From assembly GCA_038209275.1 (NCBI GenBank), contig JBBQXW010000116.1, positions 1-19,479 of the forward strand: DNA of 19,479 nucleotides. Reading direction: 5' to 3'. The notes beneath the pieces are model-generated. The model was not told the origin of the DNA, did no database searches, and was given only the letters and a program-made list of their open reading frames with translations. Shown in pieces: positions 1 through 6,943 of the stretch; the first letter of the stretch is position 1, and each line of letters starts with the position of its first letter. This DNA is from L227-5C sp038209275 (GTDB lineage Bacteria > Chloroflexota > Chloroflexia > Chloroheliales > Chloroheliaceae). Made by a program: the position numbers and the translations under genes.

Positions 1-1127
1 CTGACTTCTCGGCTGGCGGCAACACTTCGGTCAGACAGACTTTTCACTTCCTGGGCAATCACCCCAAAACGAGCGCCTTGTTCTCCCGCCCCGGCAGCTT
101 CAATCGCAGCATTGAGAGCCAACAAATGAGTCTCATCGCCAATACTATTTAACAGGCTGATTATGGATTTCATCTGGTTCGAGCGCTGTTCCAGTTCGCC
201 CAGGGTCTGCACCAAACGAGTGTAGAGATTGTTTACTTGCTGGCTACTGCTGACTGCCTGCTCAACCTTCTGCCGACCTTGTTCGCCGGTTTGGGCGACT
301 GTTTCGGCGGTAGCTTTGATTGCCTGAGTTGAAGCTAAAACTCCTTGAGCCAATCCGTCAATATTCCGGGTTCGGTTGGCAACATTACGGGCAGTTTCAG
401 TCAATTCCTTCAAGAACTCAATACTCTCGGTCAGGGCGCTAAATTGCTCCTGGCTACCACTGGCCTGTTGTGACGCAGTGGCATTAAGATAGGATGTAGC
501 GGTAATAAGCCGCGTACTGACGGTCTGCCCGAACTGCCGTTTAGCTTCAAGGCTTTCGATGGTCTGTTTTAGTTCGCTGTTCTGCCGATTAATCAATCGA
601 ATGCGGTAGCGGCTAATTTCACATTGATAGCACAGTACCGCACTTTCCAGTACCACAAAGATAATATGCAGCGAATAAATAACCAGATTAGGATTGGGGG
701 CATAAACATCATAAATTGGTGTTATCAGACCGACCAGATGATGCAGCGCTACAAAACCAGCCGCCAGAACTATTAATCTCCAATCATAGTAAATGGAGAG
801 CAGCACCAGGGCGGCAAAAATATGAAAGTGCATTTCTACCAAACCGCCAGATAAATGAATCAGTATTGCCGAAAAGATAACCAGGCTCAACCCTATCACG
901 CCTCGGCTAAGTAGCGTCCCCGGCCTCAAACGATAAGCCAGGAGCGATATAGCCATTGCAATAATTCCAGGCCAAAAGGCGTGTGGATGGTTGGTAATAA
1001 GACTGTAACTCAGTACAACCACCAGATGTAGCAAGAGAATAATTAGCAAAAGCTTATCTTTGGTTTGCTGGCTGGTAGTTAAGGATATTAAAGTTTTGCT
1101 CTGGTTTAATCTGGTATACAATCTCAT
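1..1127 (-). CDS. Methyl-accepting chemotaxis protein (3' end outside window)
   Basis: Membrane chemoreceptor expected to signal to CheA/CheW. From ATG at 1127 (AAGGAG about 12 nt upstream) 375 codons are visible. Residues ~25-175 hold about six membrane segments, including the [11 protein letters not shown] and HHLVG stretch seen in membrane sensor modules of some chemoreceptors and cyclases. A coiled-coil cytoplasmic part follows, ending at the signalling hairpin tip ([11 protein letters not shown], then GEQG and VIAQEV). There is no periplasmic ligand domain and no obvious HAMP domain, so sensing is probably within or close to the membrane. The tip differs from the usual form: DQTN is DETH, and the Arg of EAARAGEQG is Gly. 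The C-terminal helix and any methylation or CheR-docking tail lie beyond the left edge. TATAAT-like boxes at 1210-1215 and 1221-1226 (minus strand) could be its promoter, but their -35 boxes are poor. Confidence 0.9.
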   Translation of the reverse strand, partial: [375 protein letters not shown]

Positions 1128-1274
1128 TACTTATTTCGTCTCCTTCGACCTGATTACTATATCAGCAATTTTGAACGAACGTACAATAGCTGAAAATTAG
1201 TTTGGCAGAATTATAACAAAATTATATGTTGTTGGTATAAAGATACCATTAAAATTAGGCAAGCATATTGCCCT

Positions 1275-1326
1275 AAAAACAACAGGGGTGGAAGTAAGTT
1301 TGCTTAAACTTACTTCCACCCCTGTT
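1275..1326 (-). terminator. Rho-independent terminator of the tetR transcript
   Basis: Perfect 21-bp inverted repeat, arms 1281-1301 and 1306-1326, loop GCTT. Read on the minus strand it is followed by five T (1275-1279), and it lies just downstream of the TetR stop. There is no T run on the plus strand, so it works in the minus direction. Confidence 0.85.
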
Positions 1327-1415
1327 AAGTAGCTATTGCAGTAGGGATTTGAAGGAACAAACCCTGCGCCTGGGCGCAATGATGCTTTTTAAGAAAATAA
1401 TCCGTTCGTTACAGA

Positions 1416-2000
1416 TTAATGTGCCAGCAAGCCGTTCATAAGCAGTAGCCAGAGGTTCTCAAAAGCCGCTTCCATACCTGGGTCAGACCATTCTGAAGCA
1501 TGAACCGGGTTGTGAAAACGGGCGGTAGCATCAAACAAGGCCCGACCAGTTTTCACTGGTTCGAGATTTACAAATTCACCGCTTTTGATACCATCGGCTA
1601 CAAGCTGGCTAATCTGCTCGACTAGATGCTCGACGTGTGCCTTGACCACCTCCCGCGCCTCTGCCGCCAACTCTATATAGGTAGCAAATAATTCCGGGTC
1701 GTCGAACGCCCGCTTATGCTTGCTTGTAATCAGTAAGTTAAACCAGTGTCGCAGCCGTTCGGGAGCGGGGCTATCCTCGTTAAGCACTGGTGTTAATGGC
1801 TCGACTAGCCGTGCCAACCAGCGTTCAGTTACGGCATCGCGCAAAGCCGCTTTACTTGGGAAGTGACGGTAGACGCTGCCATGACTAACACCCAACACAC
1901 GCGCTACGTCAATTACGGTAGCTTTAGTCGGCCCGTAACGGCGCAAAACATCTTCGGCTACATCCAAAATTCGTTCGGGGGTCAGTACTTCATCGTTCAT
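1416..2000 (-). CDS. TetR-family transcriptional regulator
   Basis: One-component repressor, 194 aa, a normal TetR length. The N-terminal DNA-binding domain is clear: helix-turn-helix at residues ~28-47 (TVIDVARVLGVSHGSVYRHF), followed by PSKAALRDAV. The C-terminal ~130 residues are helical and form the ligand and dimer domain. Its ATG (1998-2000) overlaps the stop of the upstream aldo-keto reductase relic as ATGA, showing the two were a translationally coupled operon. The shared promoter and the 54-bp palindrome at 2322-2375 are the natural autoregulatory site, and the divergent MFS gene is a likely second target. The effector is unknown. The family call is certain; the targets are inferred from layout. 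Confidence 0.93.
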   Translation of the reverse strand: MNDEVLTPERILDVAEDVLRRYGPTKATVIDVARVLGVSHGSVYRHFPSKAALRDAVTERWLARLVEPLTPVLNEDSPAPERLRHWFNLLITSKHKRAFDDPELFATYIELAAEAREVVKAHVEHLVEQISQLVADGIKSGEFVNLEPVKTGRALFDATARFHNPVHASEWSDPGMEAAFENLWLLLMNGLLAH

Positions 2001-2264
2001 AAAGTACTGGCCTGACCGCTTTCGCTATCCAGTTGAGCCATTTGTGGGGCGGCATAACGTGAGCCTGCCGCCGCTCCAGCTGGTATAGCCTGCTCAATAG
2101 AAATCGCCAGTATCCAACAAAGTAATTCCGACATCCAGCGCCGCATGAATTGTTGCAATGCTTTCAGTTTCATCGGCAGGGCCATAAAAATCAGACATGC
2201 CCATACAGCCTAAACCAAGAGCCGAGACGCTAGGGCCAGTTGAGCCAAGTGAACGAGTAATCAT
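1997..2264 (-). pseudogene. Aldo-keto reductase relic with internal deletion and frameshift
   Basis: Starting at ATG 2262-2264 (GGAGG about 9 nt upstream), the frame gives 56 residues of an aldo-keto reductase N-terminus: LGLGCMGMSDFYG and the DVGITLLDTGDFY block that ends at the family's catalytic Tyr. It stops at TGA 2094-2096. At that point a different frame (2098 to the stop at 1997-1999) encodes about 33 residues that look like the C-terminus of the same family (PAGAAAGSRYAAPQMAQLD). A normal member is about 320-330 aa, so roughly 240 internal codons are missing. The junction lies within a few bases of 2096-2099. The relic cannot be an active NADPH-dependent oxidoreductase. Its start region still leads the transcript that carries tetR. 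An assembly collapse is the main alternative. Confidence 0.8.
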
Positions 2265-2321
2265 AAAAGAAAACCTCCATCGAACTTTTAGTATTTCAAA
2301 TCAGTAAGAAGTAACAAACTT

Positions 2322-2350
2322 AGTATAGACTATCAACTGACAGATGTCAA
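2322..2350 (-). promoter_or_regulatory. Sigma70-type promoter for AKR relic and tetR
   Basis: On the minus strand, -35 TTGACA (2350-2345), 17-nt spacer, -10 TATACT (2327-2322). The -35 is consensus and the -10 matches 5 of 6. It lies entirely inside the palindrome at 2322-2375, so a repressor bound there would block RNA polymerase. The predicted start near 2315 gives a ~50-nt leader to ATG 2264. Confidence 0.75.
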
Positions 2351-2375
2351 TATCTGTCAGTTGATAGTCTATACT
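2322..2375. promoter_or_regulatory. 54-bp palindromic operator in divergent intergenic region
   Basis: Perfect 24-bp inverted repeat, arms 2322-2345 and 2352-2375, centre GTCAAT. It contains a smaller nested palindrome TGACAGATGTCA (2338-2349). It sits between the tetR transcript and the divergent MFS gene. TetR proteins bind palindromes as dimers, often two dimers per site, and this is long enough for that. It has no T tract on either strand, so a terminator role is unlikely. Confidence 0.7.
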
Positions 2376-2433
2376 GAAATAATTTTGGTATATCTCTAGG
2401 TTAAAGCAAATTAGGTCAAATGCCAGGCGCAAG

Positions 2434-2464
2434 TTAGGCGAAATTGCCTATGACACTGTATAAT
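2434..2464 (+). promoter_or_regulatory. Candidate promoter of the MFS gene
   Basis: A consensus -10 TATAAT lies at 2459-2464, 68 nt before the start codon. The best -35 is TTAGGC at 2434-2439 with a long 19-nt spacer, and it falls in a small hairpin (TAGGC/GCCTA, 2435-2450). A second weak plus-strand -10 (TATACT, 2370-2375) lies in the palindrome, so both could be used. Confidence 0.4.
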
Positions 2465-2531
2465 TTTACGGGCATCATTAATTGAATGATAGACGATTGT
2501 TAATGAGATAGAAAATACTGAGAAGGATTTA

Positions 2532-3743
2532 ATGGAGACAACTTTAAACGGGCAAAGCAAGTCCAGCCGGACAACCCCGATACGACTACAAATTGCACTG
2601 GCTTTCTTTGCCTTTATTTTGATTGGAGCGAATGACGGCGCAGTTGGCGTGCTGCTGCCTAGTATACGAACCCACTATAACGTGGACAAGGCGACGGTTG
2701 CCTTACTCTTTTTGGGCGGTACGGCGGGCTACTTAATTGCGGCGTTCACCAGCGGCTTACTGGTCGAAAAATTAGGCTTACGTCGGTTTTTGATGGTGGG
2801 GGTTATTTCATTTGCCCTGGGCGCATTGGTGATGAGCCTGATGCCACCTTTTGCAGTGGTAATCTTGACGCTGATGGCGCTTGGCTTTGGGGTAGGAACT
2901 ATTGATGCCGGATTAAATTCGTATGTTGCTATACTGCCGAACAGCACCGGCCTGCTCAATTATCTACACGCTTTTTATGGTATTGGTGCGCTGCTTGGCC
3001 CACTGGTGGCAGCGGGTCTACTGGAAACCCGCGTTGGCTGGAACTCGACTTATTACGTCTGGTTGGGGTTCAGTGCAGTAGTGTTGGTTGGTATTGGGCT
3101 GATTTTCAAACAGCCGCCAAAAACCGACCAGGCCGACGAAACCAAAAAGGAAGGGAATGTCCTGGCCCTGGCCCTAAAGTTGCGGGTGGTCTGGCTGGCC
3201 GCTTTTTTCCTGCTCTCCTATGTCGGAACAGAAGTCAGCCTGGGCAGTTGGAGCTATAGCTTCCTGACCGAAGAACGACACGAAAACGCCCTGCTATCGG
3301 GTTGGGCGGTCAGTGGTTTTTGGTTGGGCCTGACGCTAGGACGCTTAACCCTGGCCCAAATATTCGGGCGCTTCGGCAATACCCGGCTAATTCAGGGCTG
3401 TTTGGTCGGAGTGGTTGTCGGGGTGTTACTAATCTGGCTGGTGCCGATTGGGGCAGTTTCGGCTTTTGGGTTATGGTTGGCGGGCTTTAGCCTGGGGCCA
3501 ATCTTCCCTACCACCATTGCTTTAATCCCAAATTTAATTCCAGCCAGGCTAGTACCAAGCGCTATCGGATTCGTCGCCAGCCTCGGTAGCCTGGGTGCCG
3601 CCTTCGCTCCCTGGCTGGCGGGCAACCTGGCTGAAAGTCTCGGCTTGTGGTCGTTGCTACCTTATGTCATCGTATTGACGGTACTGATGTTATTTGTTTG
3701 GTGGATGTTGCAACGCAAGGCGGCTACCACAGTTGTATCATGA
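2532..3743 (+). CDS. MFS transporter, 12 TM, FucP-like type
   Basis: Proton-coupled major facilitator of 403 aa with about 12 membrane helices and a cytosolic loop after TM6 (near residues 195-210). Start ATG 2532 has AAGGA five bases upstream. TM1 carries GANDGAVGVLLPS. The loop after TM2 carries the MFS motif A region (GLLVEKLGLRRF, ~75-86). Later come GTIDAGLN and YLHAFYGIGALLGP, patterns typical of the fucose/glucose permease-like branch. The substrate cannot be read from sequence. The divergent TetR gene and the palindrome between them suggest induction by the TetR ligand, and the ancestral reductase-exporter-repressor trio suggests handling of a reactive or toxic carbonyl compound (inference). 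It converges with the next gene, its TGA lying 2 bp from the stop of the DHA2 gene, with no terminator between. Confidence 0.9.
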   Translation: METTLNGQSKSSRTTPIRLQIALAFFAFILIGANDGAVGVLLPSIRTHYNVDKATVALLFLGGTAGYLIAAFTSGLLVEKLGLRRFLMVGVISFALGALVMSLMPPFAVVILTLMALGFGVGTIDAGLNSYVAILPNSTGLLNYLHAFYGIGALLGPLVAAGLLETRVGWNSTYYVWLGFSAVVLVGIGLIFKQPPKTDQADETKKEGNVLALALKLRVVWLAAFFLLSYVGTEVSLGSWSYSFLTEERHENALLSGWAVSGFWLGLTLGRLTLAQIFGRFGNTRLIQGCLVGVVVGVLLIWLVPIGAVSAFGLWLAGFSLGPIFPTTIALIPNLIPARLVPSAIGFVASLGSLGAAFAPWLAGNLAESLGLWSLLPYVIVLTVLMLFVWWMLQRKAATTVVS

Positions 3744-3745
3744 TG

Positions 3746-5335
3746 CTACATAACCGCTTCGAGGCTGGGTTCGGCATGAGCCTCGGTTGGCAGACCTTCG
3801 TTTTGCTTTTTGCGGCTGGGCAAAATGAGCGCCAACAACAACACCAGCACCACACCGTAGGTCAGAATAGTAAAGACATCATTGACGCTGCTCGTTCCGG
3901 CCTTCGCTATCAGTTGCTGCTGCATCGCGGCAACCTGCGGACTATTGGGGTCGAGTGTAACTCCGGCAGGCAAGGTTTTCAGCATTTGTTCGCGCAACTC
4001 GGTAGCGTGCTGAAGGGTTTGCTGGGCGAACAGGCTGATAACAACTGCATTACCAACTGACTGGGCAATCTGGCGAATCATATTGAAAAGCGAATTGGCT
4101 TTTGCCAGGGCCGGGCCGACAATTTTCTGAGTTGCCAGCGTTTGTACCGGAATGGCAATCAAGCCGAAGGATAAGCCGCGCAAGAGCAACCAGGGTAACA
4201 GAGCCAGGCCGTCGGTATCGGACGACAGGTTCATCAAAGGTATCGAGCTACCCAGCAAAATCAGCGTACCAATCAAAACCAGATTTCGCACCCCGATTTT
4301 GTTGAAGAAGCGCCCGCCAAAAGCTACTCCGAAGAAAGCGGCAATACCTTGCGGCATCAGAGCCAGCCCGGTGTCCACCGCCGACAAATGCGGAAGGCGC
4401 ACTTGCTGTAGGAAAATCGGGATAAGCAACAAACTACTGAAAAGTATCATGGTAGCGAACCAGATAACCACGCTGCTGGTGCTAAAATTATAATCTTTGA
4501 ACAGCCGCAAATCTATCACCGGGTCTTTGCTGATTTTCAGTTCGTAGAAAGCGAAGATTGCCAGCAAAGCCAAACCTGCTCCAATCAAGACCCAAACCAG
4601 CCAGTAATCCCAACCGTTCAGGTCGCCACGCGGATTCACAATGCTCTGCGTACCGGGTCTGGTTTCGCTCACCAACGTGAAGGCATAGATTATTGCCAGT
4701 ACGCCAGCCATCGAAAGCACCAAACCCATATAATCGAAGGCAGCCTTGCTTTTAGCGCCTAGTTGAGTCAAGCTATCTGCGGGAATAATCCGCCAGGCCA
4801 GGAAAATCGCCAGGATACCGATTGGTACGTTGATGTAAAACATGTATTCCCAGCCCCAATTGTCAATAATCAAGCCGCCGATAGTCGGGCCAAAGGCTGG
4901 GGCTAACAGAATCGGAACGCCAATTATAGGAGCTGCCGCCGCCCGTTTTTCTGGCGGAAACGCGCCAAAGGCAATTGATTGGCCTAGCGGGAAAAGCGCC
5001 CCCGCCCCGATACCCTGGATTACCCGAAAAGCAATCAGCCAGCTTTCGCTGGGAGACAAGGCACACAAGAGCGAACCAAATGTAAAGAGCGCCAGACTGA
5101 GCATAAAAATACGGCGTGGCCCAAAACGATTGCTCAGGTAGCCAGAGACGGGAATCAGGGCTGCCTGCGATAGTAAATAGCCAGTCAGAACCCATTGCAT
5201 CGTGCTGAGGTCGGTTTTAAAGGCATTTGCCATCGGCACCAGCCCCACGTTTACGATTGTGGTATCTAGCACCGCCATGAACAATCCCAATGCAGCAGTC
5301 AGCGCGATTGCATACTTTGACGATGGTTTCTTCAT
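3746..5335 (-). CDS. DHA2-family (EmrB/QacA-type) multidrug MFS exporter
   Basis: Drug:H+ antiporter of 529 aa with about 14 membrane helices, the usual size of the DHA2 family. TM1 holds motif D1 (LDTTIVNVGL, residues 23-32). The TM2-TM3 loop holds motif A (GYLSNRFGPRRIF, 65-77). TM5 holds the antiporter motif C (APAFGPTIGG, 145-154), which marks exporters. A hydrophilic loop at ~185-200 is typical. The C-terminal tail is charged and soluble. AAGGAG precedes the ATG by about 9 nt. It lies 82 nt downstream of a TetR gene on the same strand, with a palindrome between them, a common arrangement for an inducible drug efflux pump. The first three codons after ATG (KKP) begin a short cytosolic N-terminus, supporting this start. 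Substrate unknown. Confidence 0.94.
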   Translation of the reverse strand: MKKPSSKYAIALTAALGLFMAVLDTTIVNVGLVPMANAFKTDLSTMQWVLTGYLLSQAALIPVSGYLSNRFGPRRIFMLSLALFTFGSLLCALSPSESWLIAFRVIQGIGAGALFPLGQSIAFGAFPPEKRAAAAPIIGVPILLAPAFGPTIGGLIIDNWGWEYMFYINVPIGILAIFLAWRIIPADSLTQLGAKSKAAFDYMGLVLSMAGVLAIIYAFTLVSETRPGTQSIVNPRGDLNGWDYWLVWVLIGAGLALLAIFAFYELKISKDPVIDLRLFKDYNFSTSSVVIWFATMILFSSLLLIPIFLQQVRLPHLSAVDTGLALMPQGIAAFFGVAFGGRFFNKIGVRNLVLIGTLILLGSSIPLMNLSSDTDGLALLPWLLLRGLSFGLIAIPVQTLATQKIVGPALAKANSLFNMIRQIAQSVGNAVVISLFAQQTLQHATELREQMLKTLPAGVTLDPNSPQVAAMQQQLIAKAGTSSVNDVFTILTYGVVLVLLLALILPSRKKQNEGLPTEAHAEPSLEAVM

Positions 5336-5373
5336 AATAGATCGTCTCCTTTTTGTGTTGCTTTTTGCTTCAG

Positions 5374-5407
5374 AATATAATTAACCGTTCGGACAGTTAA
5401 TTATATT
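5374..5407. promoter_or_regulatory. Palindromic operator upstream of the DHA2 exporter
   Basis: Perfect 12-bp arms AATATAATTAAC (5374-5385) and GTTAATTATATT (5396-5407) around CGTTCGGACA, which is itself partly symmetric. The 12-mer AATTAACCGTTC inside it (5379-5390) is repeated at 6081-6092 upstream of the TetR gene. A site shared by regulator and target is what autoregulation plus pump control predicts. Confidence 0.6.
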
Positions 5408-5417
5408 ATTAAAAAAA

Positions 5418-6062
5418 TTATTCGCTAAAAAGACCTTTTAAAATTGTTTGGGCCAATCGTTCCAGAAATTCCTCGTCGCTACTAATCGGAATAGGAATAT
5501 CTTCCTTTGGAATAGTAGTTAGCATGACCCGTCGCATAAAAATTGGGCCAATCATAGAGAATATCACCTGGTCAGAGTTAAAATGAGGCAGTTGCAGGGC
5601 CGCACGCTGCTTTTCAAAATAGCTTGCCAGTGGTAATAGCACTGGCCTGATACGAGCCAACAATATACCAGCCAGTTCAGGATGACGCTGCCCTTCACTG
5701 AGTATTAGCCGGATAATCGGTAACACTCCTTCGGTACTGAAGGCGCTATTATAGTTGTGAACCACTATTCTTAAAAAAACTTCGGGCGGTTGCTCCAGAT
5801 TGGCCTGAATAGTCTCGGCAAATCGCTGAATCGGTGGAAATTCGTCCAGACAGGCCGCAAAAAGTTCTGCTTTCCCTTCCGGGAAATAGTGATAAATCAG
5901 GGCCGGACTAATCGGTTTGCCATCCACGCCCATCAATTTTCCGGCTTCCTGAGCCAGTAGCTTATTGGTTGTACCTTCGTAGCCATATTTTGAAAAGGTG
6001 GTCAACGCCGCTTGCACTATCTGGGCTTTTTTTTCTTCGTGATAAATCGGTGTTCGGGCCAT
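5418..6062 (-). CDS. TetR-family regulator of the adjacent exporter
   Basis: Repressor of 214 aa. I chose ATG 6062 (MARTPIYHEEKKAQI) because AGGA lies 8-9 nt upstream. A further upstream in-frame start would translate through the operator-like DNA at 6081-6092. The N-terminal helix-turn-helix (~residues 12-70) is recognisable (IVQAALTTFSKYGYEGTT, then SPALIYHYFP), but the turn between LLAQEAG and SPALIYHYF is about 9-10 residues longer than usual (KLMGVDGKPI). The C-terminal domain is helical with no recognisable ligand signature. The gene precedes the DHA2 pump on the same strand with shared operator-like sequence, so it probably represses itself and the pump until a pump substrate binds. 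Confidence 0.9.
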   Translation of the reverse strand: MARTPIYHEEKKAQIVQAALTTFSKYGYEGTTNKLLAQEAGKLMGVDGKPISPALIYHYFPEGKAELFAACLDEFPPIQRFAETIQANLEQPPEVFLRIVVHNYNSAFSTEGVLPIIRLILSEGQRHPELAGILLARIRPVLLPLASYFEKQRAALQLPHFNSDQVIFSMIGPIFMRRVMLTTIPKEDIPIPISSDEEFLERLAQTILKGLFSE

Positions 6063-6080
6063 CCAAATTCCTGTTCTTAT

Positions 6081-6092
6081 AATTAACCGTTC
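6081..6092. promoter_or_regulatory. Operator-like half site upstream of tetR
   Basis: AATTAACCGTTC, identical to the 12-mer at 5379-5390. It lies just after the predicted transcription start of the regulator, where bound repressor would block it. Only one half is well conserved here. Confidence 0.45.
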
Positions 6093-6113
6093 AATCAATC
6101 AATTCATAATTTG

Positions 6114-6141
6114 ATTGTAGCACAAAAAAAGCGACTGTCAA
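6114..6141 (-). promoter_or_regulatory. Sigma70-type promoter of the second tetR
   Basis: Minus strand: consensus -35 TTGACA (6141-6136), 16-nt spacer containing a T run, -10 TACAAT (6119-6114). The predicted start near 6107 gives a ~45-nt leader. Confidence 0.65.
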
Positions 6142-6185
6142 TTGGGTTTATAGAAAGATTCAAGAATTTGTTTCACGAGGATTTC

Positions 6186-6905
6186 TTAAGCCGGGATGTG
6201 TGGCTGCGCTTGAACCTGACGCGCAAACGTTAGCTGTATACCTATCGGAATCAGGGCGGCGAGTACCAGAGGGCTACCTAACACTGAGTCCACTGTCCAA
6301 CCCATATCATATCTAAATCCTTTAGCAGACAAAAAAGGTAACAAGTAAATGAAAGTCATAAAAAGCCCAGAGTAAAGAAGAAGATTAGTACTTTTTTTAA
6401 CAATTCGTTGATGTTCTTTGCGTACTTCTGGTGAAAATACTTGTTTGTAATGCTGTTCCGTTTCTTTAACCTGGATATTTTTAGTCATTACCAGGATGAA
6501 AAGTGGGATGAGAAGAATAAGCTTAATCGAGCTTGCGGGAAGTCCCCAATCACCTTCAAACCAGCTAAAGGGCGCGTTAAAACAAACCATACTAGAAACC
6601 AAAATTTGTGTGCGATCTGTGAGCCGTTGCATTTTCAAAAGCAAAGGTAACGAAAAATCGTTACTGTTCCAAACAATCGCTGTACCTTGCAAGGCTAATC
6701 GTCGCATATTGAGAAAACCGTAACCGCCAAAAATAAAGCTTATCGCAATTTCAAGAATGTTAAAGAACCAGATGGGTTGTCCAGCAACGCTATTCGGAAA
6801 GCGGCTCAACAGGGCCAGTAAAAAAACTCCCATCATTGTGCCGCTAATTCCAAGCGATGTTGCTCTCCAATATTCTTGCAGCCATGCTTTAAACTCAGCG
6901 TTCAT
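6186..6905 (-). CDS. Six-TM membrane protein of unknown family, paralogue of next gene
   Basis: I do not recognise a named family. 239 aa with about six membrane helices: ~18-38, ~44-66, ~96-114, ~124-142, ~172-194 and ~206-228. A soluble, charged stretch at ~143-170 is probably cytosolic. It begins MNAEFK and contains VAGQPIWFFNILEIAISF, both closely matching the upstream gene (MNAEFK; VGQPIWFLNFLEVIVSF), so the two are tandem duplicates, though most of the rest has diverged. The gap to the paralogue is 38 nt on the same strand, and the gene closes the four-gene FHA/ABC/M50 cluster. The Shine-Dalgarno sequence is weak (CACGG). By position they could be the membrane partners of the ABC protein, but no permease motif is visible. 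Confidence 0.75.
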   Translation of the reverse strand: MNAEFKAWLQEYWRATSLGISGTMMGVFLLALLSRFPNSVAGQPIWFFNILEIAISFIFGGYGFLNMRRLALQGTAIVWNSNDFSLPLLLKMQRLTDRTQILVSSMVCFNAPFSWFEGDWGLPASSIKLILLIPLFILVMTKNIQVKETEQHYKQVFSPEVRKEHQRIVKKSTNLLLYSGLFMTFIYLLPFLSAKGFRYDMGWTVDSVLGSPLVLAALIPIGIQLTFARQVQAQPHIPA

Positions 6906-6943
6906 GTTGTTACCGTGCTTTCGCTATAAGTTTGTAGAGAAAT

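Noticed and set aside
1997..2185. Minus-strand frame of 62 aa as a gene of its own
   Set aside because: Its first half is the out-of-frame reading of the reductase N-terminus. Only its last ~33 residues are real, as the relic's C-terminus.
2322..2375. Terminator
   Set aside because: No T run on either side and it contains a consensus promoter, so operator is the better reading.
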